Assembly (NCBI GenBank): GCA_030152265.1
Contig: JASLHQ010000203.1
Coordinates: 1-34,898, forward strand
Direction of reading: 5' to 3'
Length of the DNA stretch: 34,898 nucleotides
From: Savagea sp.
Lineage (GTDB): Bacteria > Bacillota > Bacilli > Bacillales_A > Planococcaceae
Numbering within the stretch: position 1 is the first letter of the stretch; each line of letters starts with the position of its first letter. The position numbers and the translations under genes were made by a program. Of this stretch, positions 1 through 7,859 are shown piece after piece. A model generated the notes under the pieces. The model saw nothing but the letters and a program-made list of their open reading frames with translations. It did not search any database and was not told the DNA's origin.

Positions 1-489
1 GGTGAGAAAATTACACTTCGCCGTTTCGAAATTATGACAAAAACAGATGCTGACGCATTCGGACCATACTTGCACATGGGTGGACGCATTTCAGTATTAA
101 CATTACTCGAAGGTTCAACAGACGAAACAGCAGCGAAAGACGTTGCAATGCATATCGCTGCTATGAACCCGAAATACATTTCACGCGACGAAGTGTCTAC
201 TGAAGAAGTAGAGCACGAGCGTAAAGTATTAACAGAACAAGCACTTAACGAAGGTAAACCAGAAAATATCGTTGCAAAAATGGTAGAAGGTCGCCTCGGT
301 AAATTCTTCGAAGAAATCTGTGTACTTGAGCAACCATTCGTCAAAGACGGAGACCAAAAAGTTGGTAAATTCGTTGAAGCAACAGGTGGTAAATTAGTGA
401 AATTCGTTCGTTACGAAGTTGGAGAAGGTTTAGAAAAACGTGAAGAAAACTTCGCGGACGAAGTAATGGGTCAAGTAAAAGGTAACTAA
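1..489 (+). CDS. tsf: Elongation factor Ts, C-terminal part (5' end cut by window)
   Basis: This is the guanine-nucleotide exchange factor that recycles EF-Tu in the cytoplasm. Frame 1 is open from base 1 to the TAA at 487-489. It gives 162 residues of the EF-Ts core dimerisation region, including GPYLHMGGRISVL and the late EQPFVKD segment. The internal ATG at 34 is not the start: the frame continues upstream (GEKITLRRFEI) and the N-terminal UBA-like domain lies outside the window. A strong hairpin terminator follows at 502-532. In relatives rpsB precedes it and pyrH follows, as here. The identity is secure; only the length is incomplete. Confidence 0.95.
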   Translation, partial: GEKITLRRFEIMTKTDADAFGPYLHMGGRISVLTLLEGSTDETAAKDVAMHIAAMNPKYISRDEVSTEEVEHERKVLTEQALNEGKPENIVAKMVEGRLGKFFEEICVLEQPFVKDGDQKVGKFVEATGGKLVKFVRYEVGEGLEKREENFADEVMGQVKGN

Positions 490-501
490 TAAAAGGACAG
501 T

Positions 502-532
502 ATAGGGGACACAATGCGTGTTCCCTATTTTT
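502..532 (+). terminator. Rho-independent terminator after tsf
   Basis: The arms ATAGGGGACAC (502-512) and GTGTTCCCTAT (518-528) form an 11-bp stem with one G-T wobble and a 5-base loop, followed by a T run. It should end most rpsB-tsf transcripts before pyrH. Confidence 0.85.
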
Positions 533-566
533 CAACAAAATTACGTACTAGATGGAGGATACATAC

Positions 567-1289
567 ATGAGCGCGCCTAAATATAAACGTATTGTATTAA
601 AATTGAGTGGAGAAGCATTAGCAGGTGATAAAGGTTTTGGCCTTTCACCAGAAGTAATTAAAAACGTCGCAAAACAAGTGAAAGATGTTGTAGAGCTTGG
701 CGTAGAAGTAGCCGTTGTCGTCGGTGGTGGTAACATTTGGCGTGGAAAAATCGGAAGCGAAATGGGCATGGACCGTACGACTGCAGACTACATGGGAATG
801 CTTGCAACAGTGATGAACTCGATGGCCCTTCAAGACGCACTCGAAAAATGGGACGTGGAAACACGTGTCGCGACGAGTATCGATATGCGTCAAGTAGCGG
901 AACCATACATCCGTCGTAAAGCGATTCGTAACTTGGAAAAGAAACGTGTCGTTATCTTTGCGGGGGGAACAGGGAACCCATACTTCTCAACAGATACGAC
1001 AGCAGCATTACGTGCAGCCGAAATTGAAGCAGACGTTATTTTAATGGCGAAAAACAATGTAGACGGTGTTTACTCAGCAGATCCAATGAAAGACTCAACA
1101 GCTGTAAAATATGATGAGTTATCGTATTTAGACGTCATTAGCCAAGGATTAGAAGTGATGGATTCAACGGCTTCTACTTTATGTATGGACAATGATATTC
1201 CACTCGTAGTATTCTCTATTATGGAAGAAGGTAACATTAAGAAAGCAGTACTTGGAGAAGAAATCGGAACAGTGATTGGGAGGAATTAA
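567..1289 (+). CDS. pyrH: UMP kinase (uridylate kinase)
   Basis: It phosphorylates UMP to UDP with ATP in pyrimidine nucleotide synthesis, as a cytoplasmic hexamer of the amino-acid-kinase fold. Visible motifs are the N-terminal KLSGEAL, the glycine loop VVVGGGNIWRG, ADYMGMLATVMN, and FAGGTGNPYFSTDT in the nucleotide/UMP site. An upstream ATG at 552 is in frame, but GGAGG at 554-558 fits the ATG at 567 with good spacing. That start gives 240 residues, the usual family length. The stop lies one base before the frr start, so the two genes are co-transcribed. Confidence 0.96.
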   Translation: MSAPKYKRIVLKLSGEALAGDKGFGLSPEVIKNVAKQVKDVVELGVEVAVVVGGGNIWRGKIGSEMGMDRTTADYMGMLATVMNSMALQDALEKWDVETRVATSIDMRQVAEPYIRRKAIRNLEKKRVVIFAGGTGNPYFSTDTTAALRAAEIEADVILMAKNNVDGVYSADPMKDSTAVKYDELSYLDVISQGLEVMDSTASTLCMDNDIPLVVFSIMEEGNIKKAVLGEEIGTVIGRN

Positions 1290-1290
1290 G

Positions 1291-1848
1291 ATGATTAATG
1301 CATTGATGAATGAAACGAAAGAAAAGATGGAAAAGTCAATCCAAGCTTTTACACGTCAATTAGCAGGTATTCGTGCAGGCCGTGCGAACGCAACGATGTT
1401 AGATCGCATTACGGTTGAATATTACGGAGCGCCAACACCGTTAAACCAAATGGCGAACATTTCAGTTCCAGAGCCACGTTTACTCGTCATTCAACCGTAC
1501 GACAAAACAGTGCTCGCAGATATCGAAAAAGCAATTCTTGCATCAGATATCGGCATCACACCTTCAAACGACGGAAACTTAATCCGTTTAGCAGTTCCTG
1601 CGCTCACAGAGGAGCGTCGTAAAGAACTTGCAAAAGAAGTTGGGAAAGAAGCGGAAGACTCAAAAGTCGCAATCCGTAACATCCGTCGTGATGCGAACGA
1701 TGATTTGAAAAAGCTCGAAAAAGAAGGCGAAATTACAGAAGATGAATTGCGTCGTGGAACAGAAGATGTTCAACAAGTGACGGATTCATACATCTCAAAA
1801 ATCGATGCTTTAGCGAAAGAAAAAGAAGACGAAATTATGGAAATTTAA
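1291..1848 (+). CDS. frr: Ribosome recycling factor
   Basis: RRF works with EF-G to split the post-termination ribosome so its subunits can be reused. The product is 185 residues, exactly the usual length, with the conserved RAGRANATMLDRITVEYYG region and the C-terminal coiled stretch (KKLEKEGEITEDELRR). An in-frame ATG at 1276 lies inside pyrH. The GGGAGG at 1278-1283 instead serves the ATG at 1291. It is tightly coupled to pyrH (one-base gap) and closed by a terminator at 1896-1930. Confidence 0.96.
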   Translation: MINALMNETKEKMEKSIQAFTRQLAGIRAGRANATMLDRITVEYYGAPTPLNQMANISVPEPRLLVIQPYDKTVLADIEKAILASDIGITPSNDGNLIRLAVPALTEERRKELAKEVGKEAEDSKVAIRNIRRDANDDLKKLEKEGEITEDELRRGTEDVQQVTDSYISKIDALAKEKEDEIMEI

Positions 1849-1895
1849 TTTCCATATAACGCATTGGTGGATTTTCGAAAGTGAACTTTCTATCG

Positions 1896-1930
1896 AAAAA
1901 GACGTCCTCAACAGAAGGGCGTCTTTTTTT
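1896..1930 (+). terminator. Rho-independent terminator after frr
   Basis: AAAAAGACGTCCT (1896-1908) pairs with AGGGCGTCTTTTT (1916-1928), with one wobble and a 7-base loop. The right arm runs into a T tract. It separates pyrH-frr from the uppS group. Confidence 0.85.
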
Positions 1931-1983
1931 GTACATAAACGAGTCATCAATTGCAGTTGCACATAGAAAGTTGTGCTCAAATT

Positions 1984-1992
1984 TGGTACGAT
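1984..1992 (+). promoter_or_regulatory. Possible extended -10 promoter for the uppS operon
   Basis: TGG followed by TACGAT (1987-1992) resembles an extended -10 box about 40 bases before the uppS ATG and after the frr terminator. No good -35 is visible at the right distance, so the call is tentative. Confidence 0.35.
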
Positions 1993-2032
1993 AATGATGG
2001 ACTTGCTCTAAAACGATGGGTGGGGGAATACA

Positions 2033-2821
2033 ATGATTAATCGATTGTTAGGAAAACAAAAAAGCCAAGACTCGCTCGTAGAACGAGTTCAACAATTACA
2101 ACAAAAACCATTACCGAAACATATTGCCGTCATTATGGACGGTAACGGTCGTTGGGCACGTCGTCGTGCTTTACCACGCATGGCGGGTCACCATGAAGGA
2201 ATGAATACAGTGAAAAAAATTACACGAATCGCAAGCAATCTTGGAATTGGTGCGTTGACGATGTATGCTTTTTCGACAGAGAACTGGAAACGACCGAAAA
2301 AAGAAGTCGACTTTTTAATGAAATTGCCGAGTGAGTTTTTACATACATTTTTACCTGAACTCATTGAACAAAATGTGAAAGTTGAAATGATCGGAGACCC
2401 GTCGCACTTGCCACAACATACGTTAGATGCGATTCATAATGCGATGGAAGAAACGAAACAAAATGACGGACTCATTTTAAACTTTGCGATGAACTACGGC
2501 AGTCGCGCCGAAATCGTTCAAGCGACGAAACAAATTGTCGAACTCGTTCAAACTGGACAGTTATCAGCAGATGACATTACAGATGAAACGATCAATGATC
2601 AACTGATGACTGCTCATTTAGATGAACCTGATTTGCTCATTCGGACGAGTGGCGAAATACGATTATCGAATTTTATGCTTTGGCAATTAGCGTACGCTGA
2701 ATTTATTTTTACAGATGTATTATGGCCAGATTTTACGGAGCATCATTTTTTAGATGCCGTGGAGCAATATCAATCTCGCCATCGTCGCTTCGGAAGTGTG
2801 GAAGGAGAGCAAAAAGCGTGA
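2033..2821 (+). CDS. uppS: Undecaprenyl diphosphate synthase (cis-prenyltransferase)
   Basis: It condenses isopentenyl diphosphate units onto farnesyl diphosphate to make the C55 carrier lipid for peptidoglycan and teichoic acid synthesis. The family signature MDGNGRWA holds the catalytic Asp36. YAFSTENWKRP and the C-terminal LLIRTSGEIRLSNFMLWQ / AEFIFTDVLWPDF blocks are all present. It has 262 residues, about the Bacillus length. The ATG at 2033 follows a GGGTGGGGG ribosome site. Its TGA overlaps the GTG of cdsA by four bases (GTGA), suggesting translational coupling. Confidence 0.96.
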   Translation: MINRLLGKQKSQDSLVERVQQLQQKPLPKHIAVIMDGNGRWARRRALPRMAGHHEGMNTVKKITRIASNLGIGALTMYAFSTENWKRPKKEVDFLMKLPSEFLHTFLPELIEQNVKVEMIGDPSHLPQHTLDAIHNAMEETKQNDGLILNFAMNYGSRAEIVQATKQIVELVQTGQLSADDITDETINDQLMTAHLDEPDLLIRTSGEIRLSNFMLWQLAYAEFIFTDVLWPDFTEHHFLDAVEQYQSRHRRFGSVEGEQKA

Positions 2822-3612
2822 AACAGCGAATTATTACAGCAATTGTGGCGTTCGGAATATTTATTCCGTTTATTTTTATCGGAGGACTCCCTTTGACGCT
2901 CATGATTTATGCAATTGCGTCAATTGGACTATTTGAAATGTTACGCATGCGTAAGTTATCGATTTTTTCAATCGAAGGGCTATTAAGTTGGATTGCATTA
3001 GCACTCCTTTTATTGCCGAGTCAATACGTTGCGCAATTAGAACAGTGGACGACGTTATCCATTGTTGAAATGATTTTCGTCATCGTTTTTTTACTGTTAA
3101 TTGTGACGGTCATTTCAAAAAACCGTCTAACATTTGATCACGTCGGTTTTATTATTTTAAGTTTTTTATATGTCGGAATTGGATTCCATTACTTCATCGA
3201 AACGCGCACATTCGGTGTTGAGTATATTTTTTATGCGTTATTAATTGTATGGACGACTGATTCAGGTGCGTATTTCATCGGACGTAAAGTGGGGAAACGT
3301 AAGCTATGGCCTGAAATTTCACCGAATAAAACGGTGGAAGGATTTTGGGGAGGCGTGTTGAGTGCTGTTGTCATGGTGCTCATTTATCAACAGTTCTTCA
3401 CGATTCACCCGTCTTTCGTAACAGTACTCATTGTTACGGTTGTGGCATCGATGTTCGGGCAACTTGGTGACTTAGTGGAGTCTGCCTTAAAGCGTCATTA
3501 TGATGTGAAAGATTCAGGGACGTTATTGCCAGGACACGGTGGTGTAATGGATCGTTTCGATAGTTTATTATTCGTCTTACCTTTATTACACTTTTTACAT
3601 TTAATCGGTTAA
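2818..3612 (+). CDS. cdsA: Phosphatidate cytidylyltransferase (CDP-diglyceride synthase)
   Basis: This integral membrane enzyme makes CDP-diacylglycerol from phosphatidate and CTP, the branch point to all phospholipids. It has about 264 residues with several hydrophobic segments. The CDS signature near the C terminus, DSGTLLPGHGGVMDRFDS, is complete. The frame is open back to an ATG at 2722 inside uppS, but GTG at 2818 is preceded by GGAAGGAG and gives the expected N terminus (MKQRIITAIV). Four-base overlap with uppS; dxr follows after 16 bases. Confidence 0.95.
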   Translation: MKQRIITAIVAFGIFIPFIFIGGLPLTLMIYAIASIGLFEMLRMRKLSIFSIEGLLSWIALALLLLPSQYVAQLEQWTTLSIVEMIFVIVFLLLIVTVISKNRLTFDHVGFIILSFLYVGIGFHYFIETRTFGVEYIFYALLIVWTTDSGAYFIGRKVGKRKLWPEISPNKTVEGFWGGVLSAVVMVLIYQQFFTIHPSFVTVLIVTVVASMFGQLGDLVESALKRHYDVKDSGTLLPGHGGVMDRFDSLLFVLPLLHFLHLIG

Positions 3613-3628
3613 CGAAAGGAAGTTTACG

Positions 3629-4774
3629 TTGAAGAAAATTAGTATTCTCGGTGTGACAGGTTCGATCGGCACACAGACGTTAAATATTATTCAAAATAAC
3701 GAAGAGCGTTTTCAACTCGTGGCGATGAGTGCAGGACGTAACATTACACTCGTTGAACAGACAGTCGAACGCTTTCAGCCGGAGCTCGTTTCTGTGATGG
3801 ATGAAGCGGATGCCGAACGATTACGCATCCGCTATCCGAATACGTCATTCGTGAGCGGTGCAGCCGGCTTGAAAGAAGTCGCGACGTATGAATCGGACTT
3901 GCTCATTACAGCAGTTGTCGGGAGCGTTGGACTTGAGCCGACATTAGCTGCGATTGAAGCGCGTATTCCGATTGCTCTTGCGAATAAAGAGACGCTCGTT
4001 GCAGCGGGGCATATCGTCATGAAACGTGCGAAGGAGCTAGACGTACCGATCATTCCTGTCGATAGTGAACACTCGGCACTTTTCCAAGCGATGAACGGAG
4101 AAAATCCGAAAACGATTCGTCGTTTAATCATTACAGCGTCTGGCGGGAGCTTCCGTCATTTAACGCGCGATGAATTAGCGAATGTTACAGTTGAACAAGC
4201 GCTTGCGCATCCGAACTGGGCGATGGGGAATAAATTGACAATCGACTCTGCGACGATGATGAATAAAGGGCTTGAAGTGATTGAAGCGCATCATTTATTC
4301 GATTTACCATTCGATCAAATTGACTGCGTCATGCATCGTGAAAGTATTATCCACTCGATCGTTGAGTTTTGTGATACGAGCATGATTGCACAGCTCGGTA
4401 GCCCGGATATGCGCGTGCCAATTCAGTATGCGATGACGTATCCAGACCGTATTCCGATGCAAGAGCCGAAGCCACTCGACCTCGTTGAACTCGGTCAGAT
4501 GAATTTTGAAGTGTTAAATTTACAACGTTTTAAAGCGCTCGGACTCGCTTATGAAGCGGGGCGCACAGGAGGCTCGTTGCCGACGGTGATGAATGCGGCG
4601 AATGAAGTAGCAGTTGCTGCATTTATGGAAGGTCGCATTCCATTTTTACAAATTGATGAAATGGTCGAGCGTTCGATGGAGCGACATCAGGTTATCGAAG
4701 ATCCGGATTTACAAACGATACTCGAAGTTGATGCGATGACAAGACGCGAAATTACAGCTACAATAGAGAAATAG
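3629..4774 (+). CDS. dxr: 1-deoxy-D-xylulose 5-phosphate reductoisomerase
   Basis: It converts DXP to 2-C-methyl-D-erythritol 4-phosphate with NADPH, the first committed step of the MEP isoprenoid pathway, which supplies substrate to UppS next door. The NADPH-binding GVTGSIGTQTL (9-19), LANKETLV (117-124), the metal site DSEHSA (Asp145, Glu147) and ASGGSFR are intact, as is the NWAMGNKLTIDSATMMNK block. It has 381 residues, normal length. The start is TTG at 3629 behind a GAAAGGAAG ribosome site. Confidence 0.96.
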   Translation: MKKISILGVTGSIGTQTLNIIQNNEERFQLVAMSAGRNITLVEQTVERFQPELVSVMDEADAERLRIRYPNTSFVSGAAGLKEVATYESDLLITAVVGSVGLEPTLAAIEARIPIALANKETLVAAGHIVMKRAKELDVPIIPVDSEHSALFQAMNGENPKTIRRLIITASGGSFRHLTRDELANVTVEQALAHPNWAMGNKLTIDSATMMNKGLEVIEAHHLFDLPFDQIDCVMHRESIIHSIVEFCDTSMIAQLGSPDMRVPIQYAMTYPDRIPMQEPKPLDLVELGQMNFEVLNLQRFKALGLAYEAGRTGGSLPTVMNAANEVAVAAFMEGRIPFLQIDEMVERSMERHQVIEDPDLQTILEVDAMTRREITATIEK

Positions 4775-4807
4775 AAAACGAGCATGTGCTAGTAAAGGTG
4801 GTTAATT

Positions 4808-6073
4808 ATGCAAACGATATTTGCATTTATACTCGTCTTCGGTTCACTCGTCTTTTTCCACGAGCTCGGACATTTTATTTTTGCAAAACGTGCAGGCATT
4901 ATGGTGCGCGAATTTGCGATCGGGTTCGGGCCGAAAATATTCGGTATGCGAAAAGGTGAGACGCTTTATACGATTCGTCTACTCCCACTCGGAGGTTACG
5001 TTCGTATGGCAGGGCAAGATTTCGATACGGTAGAATTAAAACCAGGTTACCGCATCGGAGTCGTGTTGAACGAAGAAGAACAAATTATAAAACTATATAT
5101 GAATCAAAGTGTCGATGACCCGAACGTTCTCTTTTTAGAGACCGAGAAGGCAGATTTAGACCGTGAATTATATATTGAAGGATACGACGAAGAAGGTGAG
5201 TTACATCGCTATGAAGTGAGTCGTACAGCTACGGTAGTAGAAGACGGAGAAGAGTTGACAATCGCACCATTTGACCGTCAATTCGAATCAAAATCATTAG
5301 GTGCGCGAACGATGGCGATTTTTGCAGGTCCATTGTTCAACTTCATTTTAGCATTTTTCTTATTCATTATTTTAGCTTTGTTGCGAGGAGTTCCGACAGA
5401 GGAACCGATTATTGCCGATGTAGAAGCAGGTTCTCCAGCTGAAGAAGCAGGGATTATGGCAGGCGACTATATTACAGCAGTCGATGGCAAAGAAGTGAAA
5501 AAGTGGACACAGTTTTTTGAAAAAATTTATGACAACCCGAATAAAGAGTTGGAGATTGAACTTCTTCGTGAGCAAAAGCCGGTGACAGCATTTGTAACAC
5601 CGACGATGTTGGAAGAACAAGGACAACAGTTCGGACGAATCGGTGTATATTACAGCAGTCCGGTAGAACATGGTGTCATGAAGTCGATCGTTTATGGTGG
5701 AGAACAACTCGTTTATTGGTTCGGAAAAATTTCAGATCTTCTCGGCCAACTCGTCACCGGTAAGTTGAATATGGAAGCTTTATCAGGCCCAGTCGGTATT
5801 TATAAAGCGACAGGGGATATTGCGGAACGTGGATTTATTAATTTGCTCAGTTGGGGAGCTGTACTTAGCATCAACTTAGGAATTATGAACTTGCTTCCAC
5901 TTCCAGCATTGGACGGGGGACGTCTATTATTCTTCGCTATTGAAGCGGTGCGTGGAAGACCAGTAGATAAACAGAAAGAAGGTATGGTTCACTTTATCGG
6001 AATCGTCCTTTTACTCGTATTAATGGTCGTCGTAACGTGGAACGATATTCAACGATTTTTCTTTAACGTTTAA
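4808..6073 (+). CDS. rseP: Site-2-type intramembrane zinc metalloprotease RseP/RasP
   Basis: This membrane protease cleaves within membrane helices. In Bacillus RasP degrades anti-sigma factors and remnant signal peptides. The first helix carries the zinc motif HELGH (His18, Glu19, His22). A PDZ domain lies at about residues 198-270 (AGSPAEEAGIMAGDYI). The third zinc ligand sits in PALDGGRLLFF (Asp369). The length of 421 residues matches the family. It starts at ATG 4808 behind AAAGGTGG and lies between dxr and proS as in Bacillus. Confidence 0.95.
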   Translation: MQTIFAFILVFGSLVFFHELGHFIFAKRAGIMVREFAIGFGPKIFGMRKGETLYTIRLLPLGGYVRMAGQDFDTVELKPGYRIGVVLNEEEQIIKLYMNQSVDDPNVLFLETEKADLDRELYIEGYDEEGELHRYEVSRTATVVEDGEELTIAPFDRQFESKSLGARTMAIFAGPLFNFILAFFLFIILALLRGVPTEEPIIADVEAGSPAEEAGIMAGDYITAVDGKEVKKWTQFFEKIYDNPNKELEIELLREQKPVTAFVTPTMLEEQGQQFGRIGVYYSSPVEHGVMKSIVYGGEQLVYWFGKISDLLGQLVTGKLNMEALSGPVGIYKATGDIAERGFINLLSWGAVLSINLGIMNLLPLPALDGGRLLFFAIEAVRGRPVDKQKEGMVHFIGIVLLLVLMVVVTWNDIQRFFFNV

Positions 6074-6097
6074 TCATAGAATGAGGTGGAGATGACG

Positions 6098-7810
6098 ATG
6101 AGACAGACAAGCACTTTAATTCCAACGATGCGCGAAACCCCAGCTGATGCTGAAATTGCATCGCATCAATTGTTGTTACGCGCAGGTTATATTCGCCAAA
6201 CAGCATCTGGAGTATATTCTTATTTGCCGCTCGCCCATCGCGTATTGCGAAAAGTAGAACAAGTCATTCGTGAAGAGTTAGAACGTGTGGGAGCGATTGA
6301 AGTGTTACTTCCAGCACTACAGCCAGCTGAATTGTGGCAAGAAACAGGTCGCTGGGACGAATACGGACTAGAGCTTTTCCGTTTGCAAGATCGCCACGAG
6401 CGAAACTTCGCATTAGGACCGACACATGAAGAAGTAATCACAGCGCTTGTGCGCGACGAACTGAACTCATACAAAAAATTACCGTTAACACTTTATCAAA
6501 TTCAAACGAAGTTTCGAGATGAACGTCGCCCGCGTTTTGGTTTATTGCGCGGACGAGAATTTATTATGAAAGATGCTTACTCTTTTCATTTAGACGACGA
6601 AAGTTTGGATGAAACGTACGAGCAAATGAAAGAAGCATATTCAAAAATTTGTACGCGTCTCGGCTTACGATTTAAAATTGTCGAGGCGGATGGTGGCTCG
6701 ATTGGCGGAACGGATACGCATGAATTTATGGTTCTTTCGGATGTTGGAGAAGATACGATTGCTTATAGTGATACGTCCGACTATGCGGCGAATCGCGAAA
6801 TGGCAGAAGTATCGCCGGTAACAGTCGATTGTGAAGAACAAGAAGACATTTTGCCGATGGAGCGTATCGCCACACCGAATGAACGTACGATTGAAGAAAT
6901 CGTTACTTCACTTGAAGTACCGATTGAACAGACAATTAAAACATTGTTGTTTGTCGTCGACGGTCAACTGACGACGGTCCTTTGTCGTGGCGACTATGAA
7001 GTGAATGAAATTAAATTAAAGCGCGTGCTACAAGCTGATCAAGTTGAATTAGCAGATGATGCGTTAATTTATGAACAACTGAACTGTCACGTCGGATCCA
7101 TTGGACCAGTGAAGCTTCCAGTCGGTATGAAAGTAATTGCAGACTGGTCTGTTCGTACAGTGCGCAACGGTGTATGTGGTGCGAATGAAGATGGCTATCA
7201 TTACATCAATGTCAATCCTGAACATGATTTTGCGATAGATCGTTATGCGGACATTCGCAATATTCAAGAAGGAGACCCATCTCCAGACGGTGAAGGAACG
7301 ATTCAATTTACAAAAGGAATTGAAATTGGTCACATTTTCAAACTAGGAACGCAATATAGTGAGAAGATGAAAGCGACAGCACTGGATCGTGACGGACGTG
7401 CTCAACCGTTCCAAATGGGATGTTACGGTCTCGGAGTATCTCGACTACTTGCAGCAATTGCCGAGCAGTACAACGACGAACACGGCTTGAAATGGCCAGC
7501 GAAACTTGCGCCTTATCAAATTCATCTCGTCGTCGTCAATATGAAAAATGATGAACAACGTGAGCTCGGAGAAGAACTGTACACATTGTTACAATCGTAT
7601 CGTTACGATGTTTTATATGATGACCGCGAAGAACGAGCAGGAGTTAAATTTGCGGATGCAGATTTAATCGGTTTACCTATTCGAATTACAGTCGGTAAAA
7701 AAGCTTCAGAAGGCATCATCGAAGTGAAATATCGCGCTAACGGAGAGCAAGACGAATGGCAAAAAGAAGAGCTGACAGAGAAGTTGCAACAATATTTTAC
7801 GAAACAATAA
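6098..7810 (+). CDS. proS: Proline-tRNA ligase, bacterial type with editing domain
   Basis: It charges tRNA-Pro with proline. Class II motifs are visible: motif 1 in the N-terminal HQLLLRAGYIRQ region, motif 2 FRDERRPRFGLLRGREF, and motif 3 GCYGLGVSRLLAAIAEQ. A YbaK-like editing insertion sits at about residues 225-400, followed by the C-terminal anticodon-binding domain (KLAPYQIHLVVV). In-frame GTG 6086 and ATG 6092 overlap the GAGGTGGAG site (6084-6092). ATG 6098 has proper spacing and gives the family N terminus MRQTSTLIPTMRE. It has 570 residues and is followed by a terminator. Confidence 0.95.
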   Translation: MRQTSTLIPTMRETPADAEIASHQLLLRAGYIRQTASGVYSYLPLAHRVLRKVEQVIREELERVGAIEVLLPALQPAELWQETGRWDEYGLELFRLQDRHERNFALGPTHEEVITALVRDELNSYKKLPLTLYQIQTKFRDERRPRFGLLRGREFIMKDAYSFHLDDESLDETYEQMKEAYSKICTRLGLRFKIVEADGGSIGGTDTHEFMVLSDVGEDTIAYSDTSDYAANREMAEVSPVTVDCEEQEDILPMERIATPNERTIEEIVTSLEVPIEQTIKTLLFVVDGQLTTVLCRGDYEVNEIKLKRVLQADQVELADDALIYEQLNCHVGSIGPVKLPVGMKVIADWSVRTVRNGVCGANEDGYHYINVNPEHDFAIDRYADIRNIQEGDPSPDGEGTIQFTKGIEIGHIFKLGTQYSEKMKATALDRDGRAQPFQMGCYGLGVSRLLAAIAEQYNDEHGLKWPAKLAPYQIHLVVVNMKNDEQRELGEELYTLLQSYRYDVLYDDREERAGVKFADADLIGLPIRITVGKKASEGIIEVKYRANGEQDEWQKEELTEKLQQYFTKQ

Positions 7811-7835
7811 AGGGAGCGCATTCGCTTCCTTTTTT
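7809..7835 (+). terminator. Rho-independent terminator between proS and polC
   Basis: AAAGGGAGCG (7809-7818) pairs with CGCTTCCTTT (7823-7832), with one wobble and a 4-base loop, followed by T residues. The left arm overlaps the proS stop codon. Some read-through into polC is likely, since no clear promoter is seen in the short gap. Confidence 0.75.
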
Positions 7836-7859
7836 CGTCGCATGAAAGGAGTCGTACCG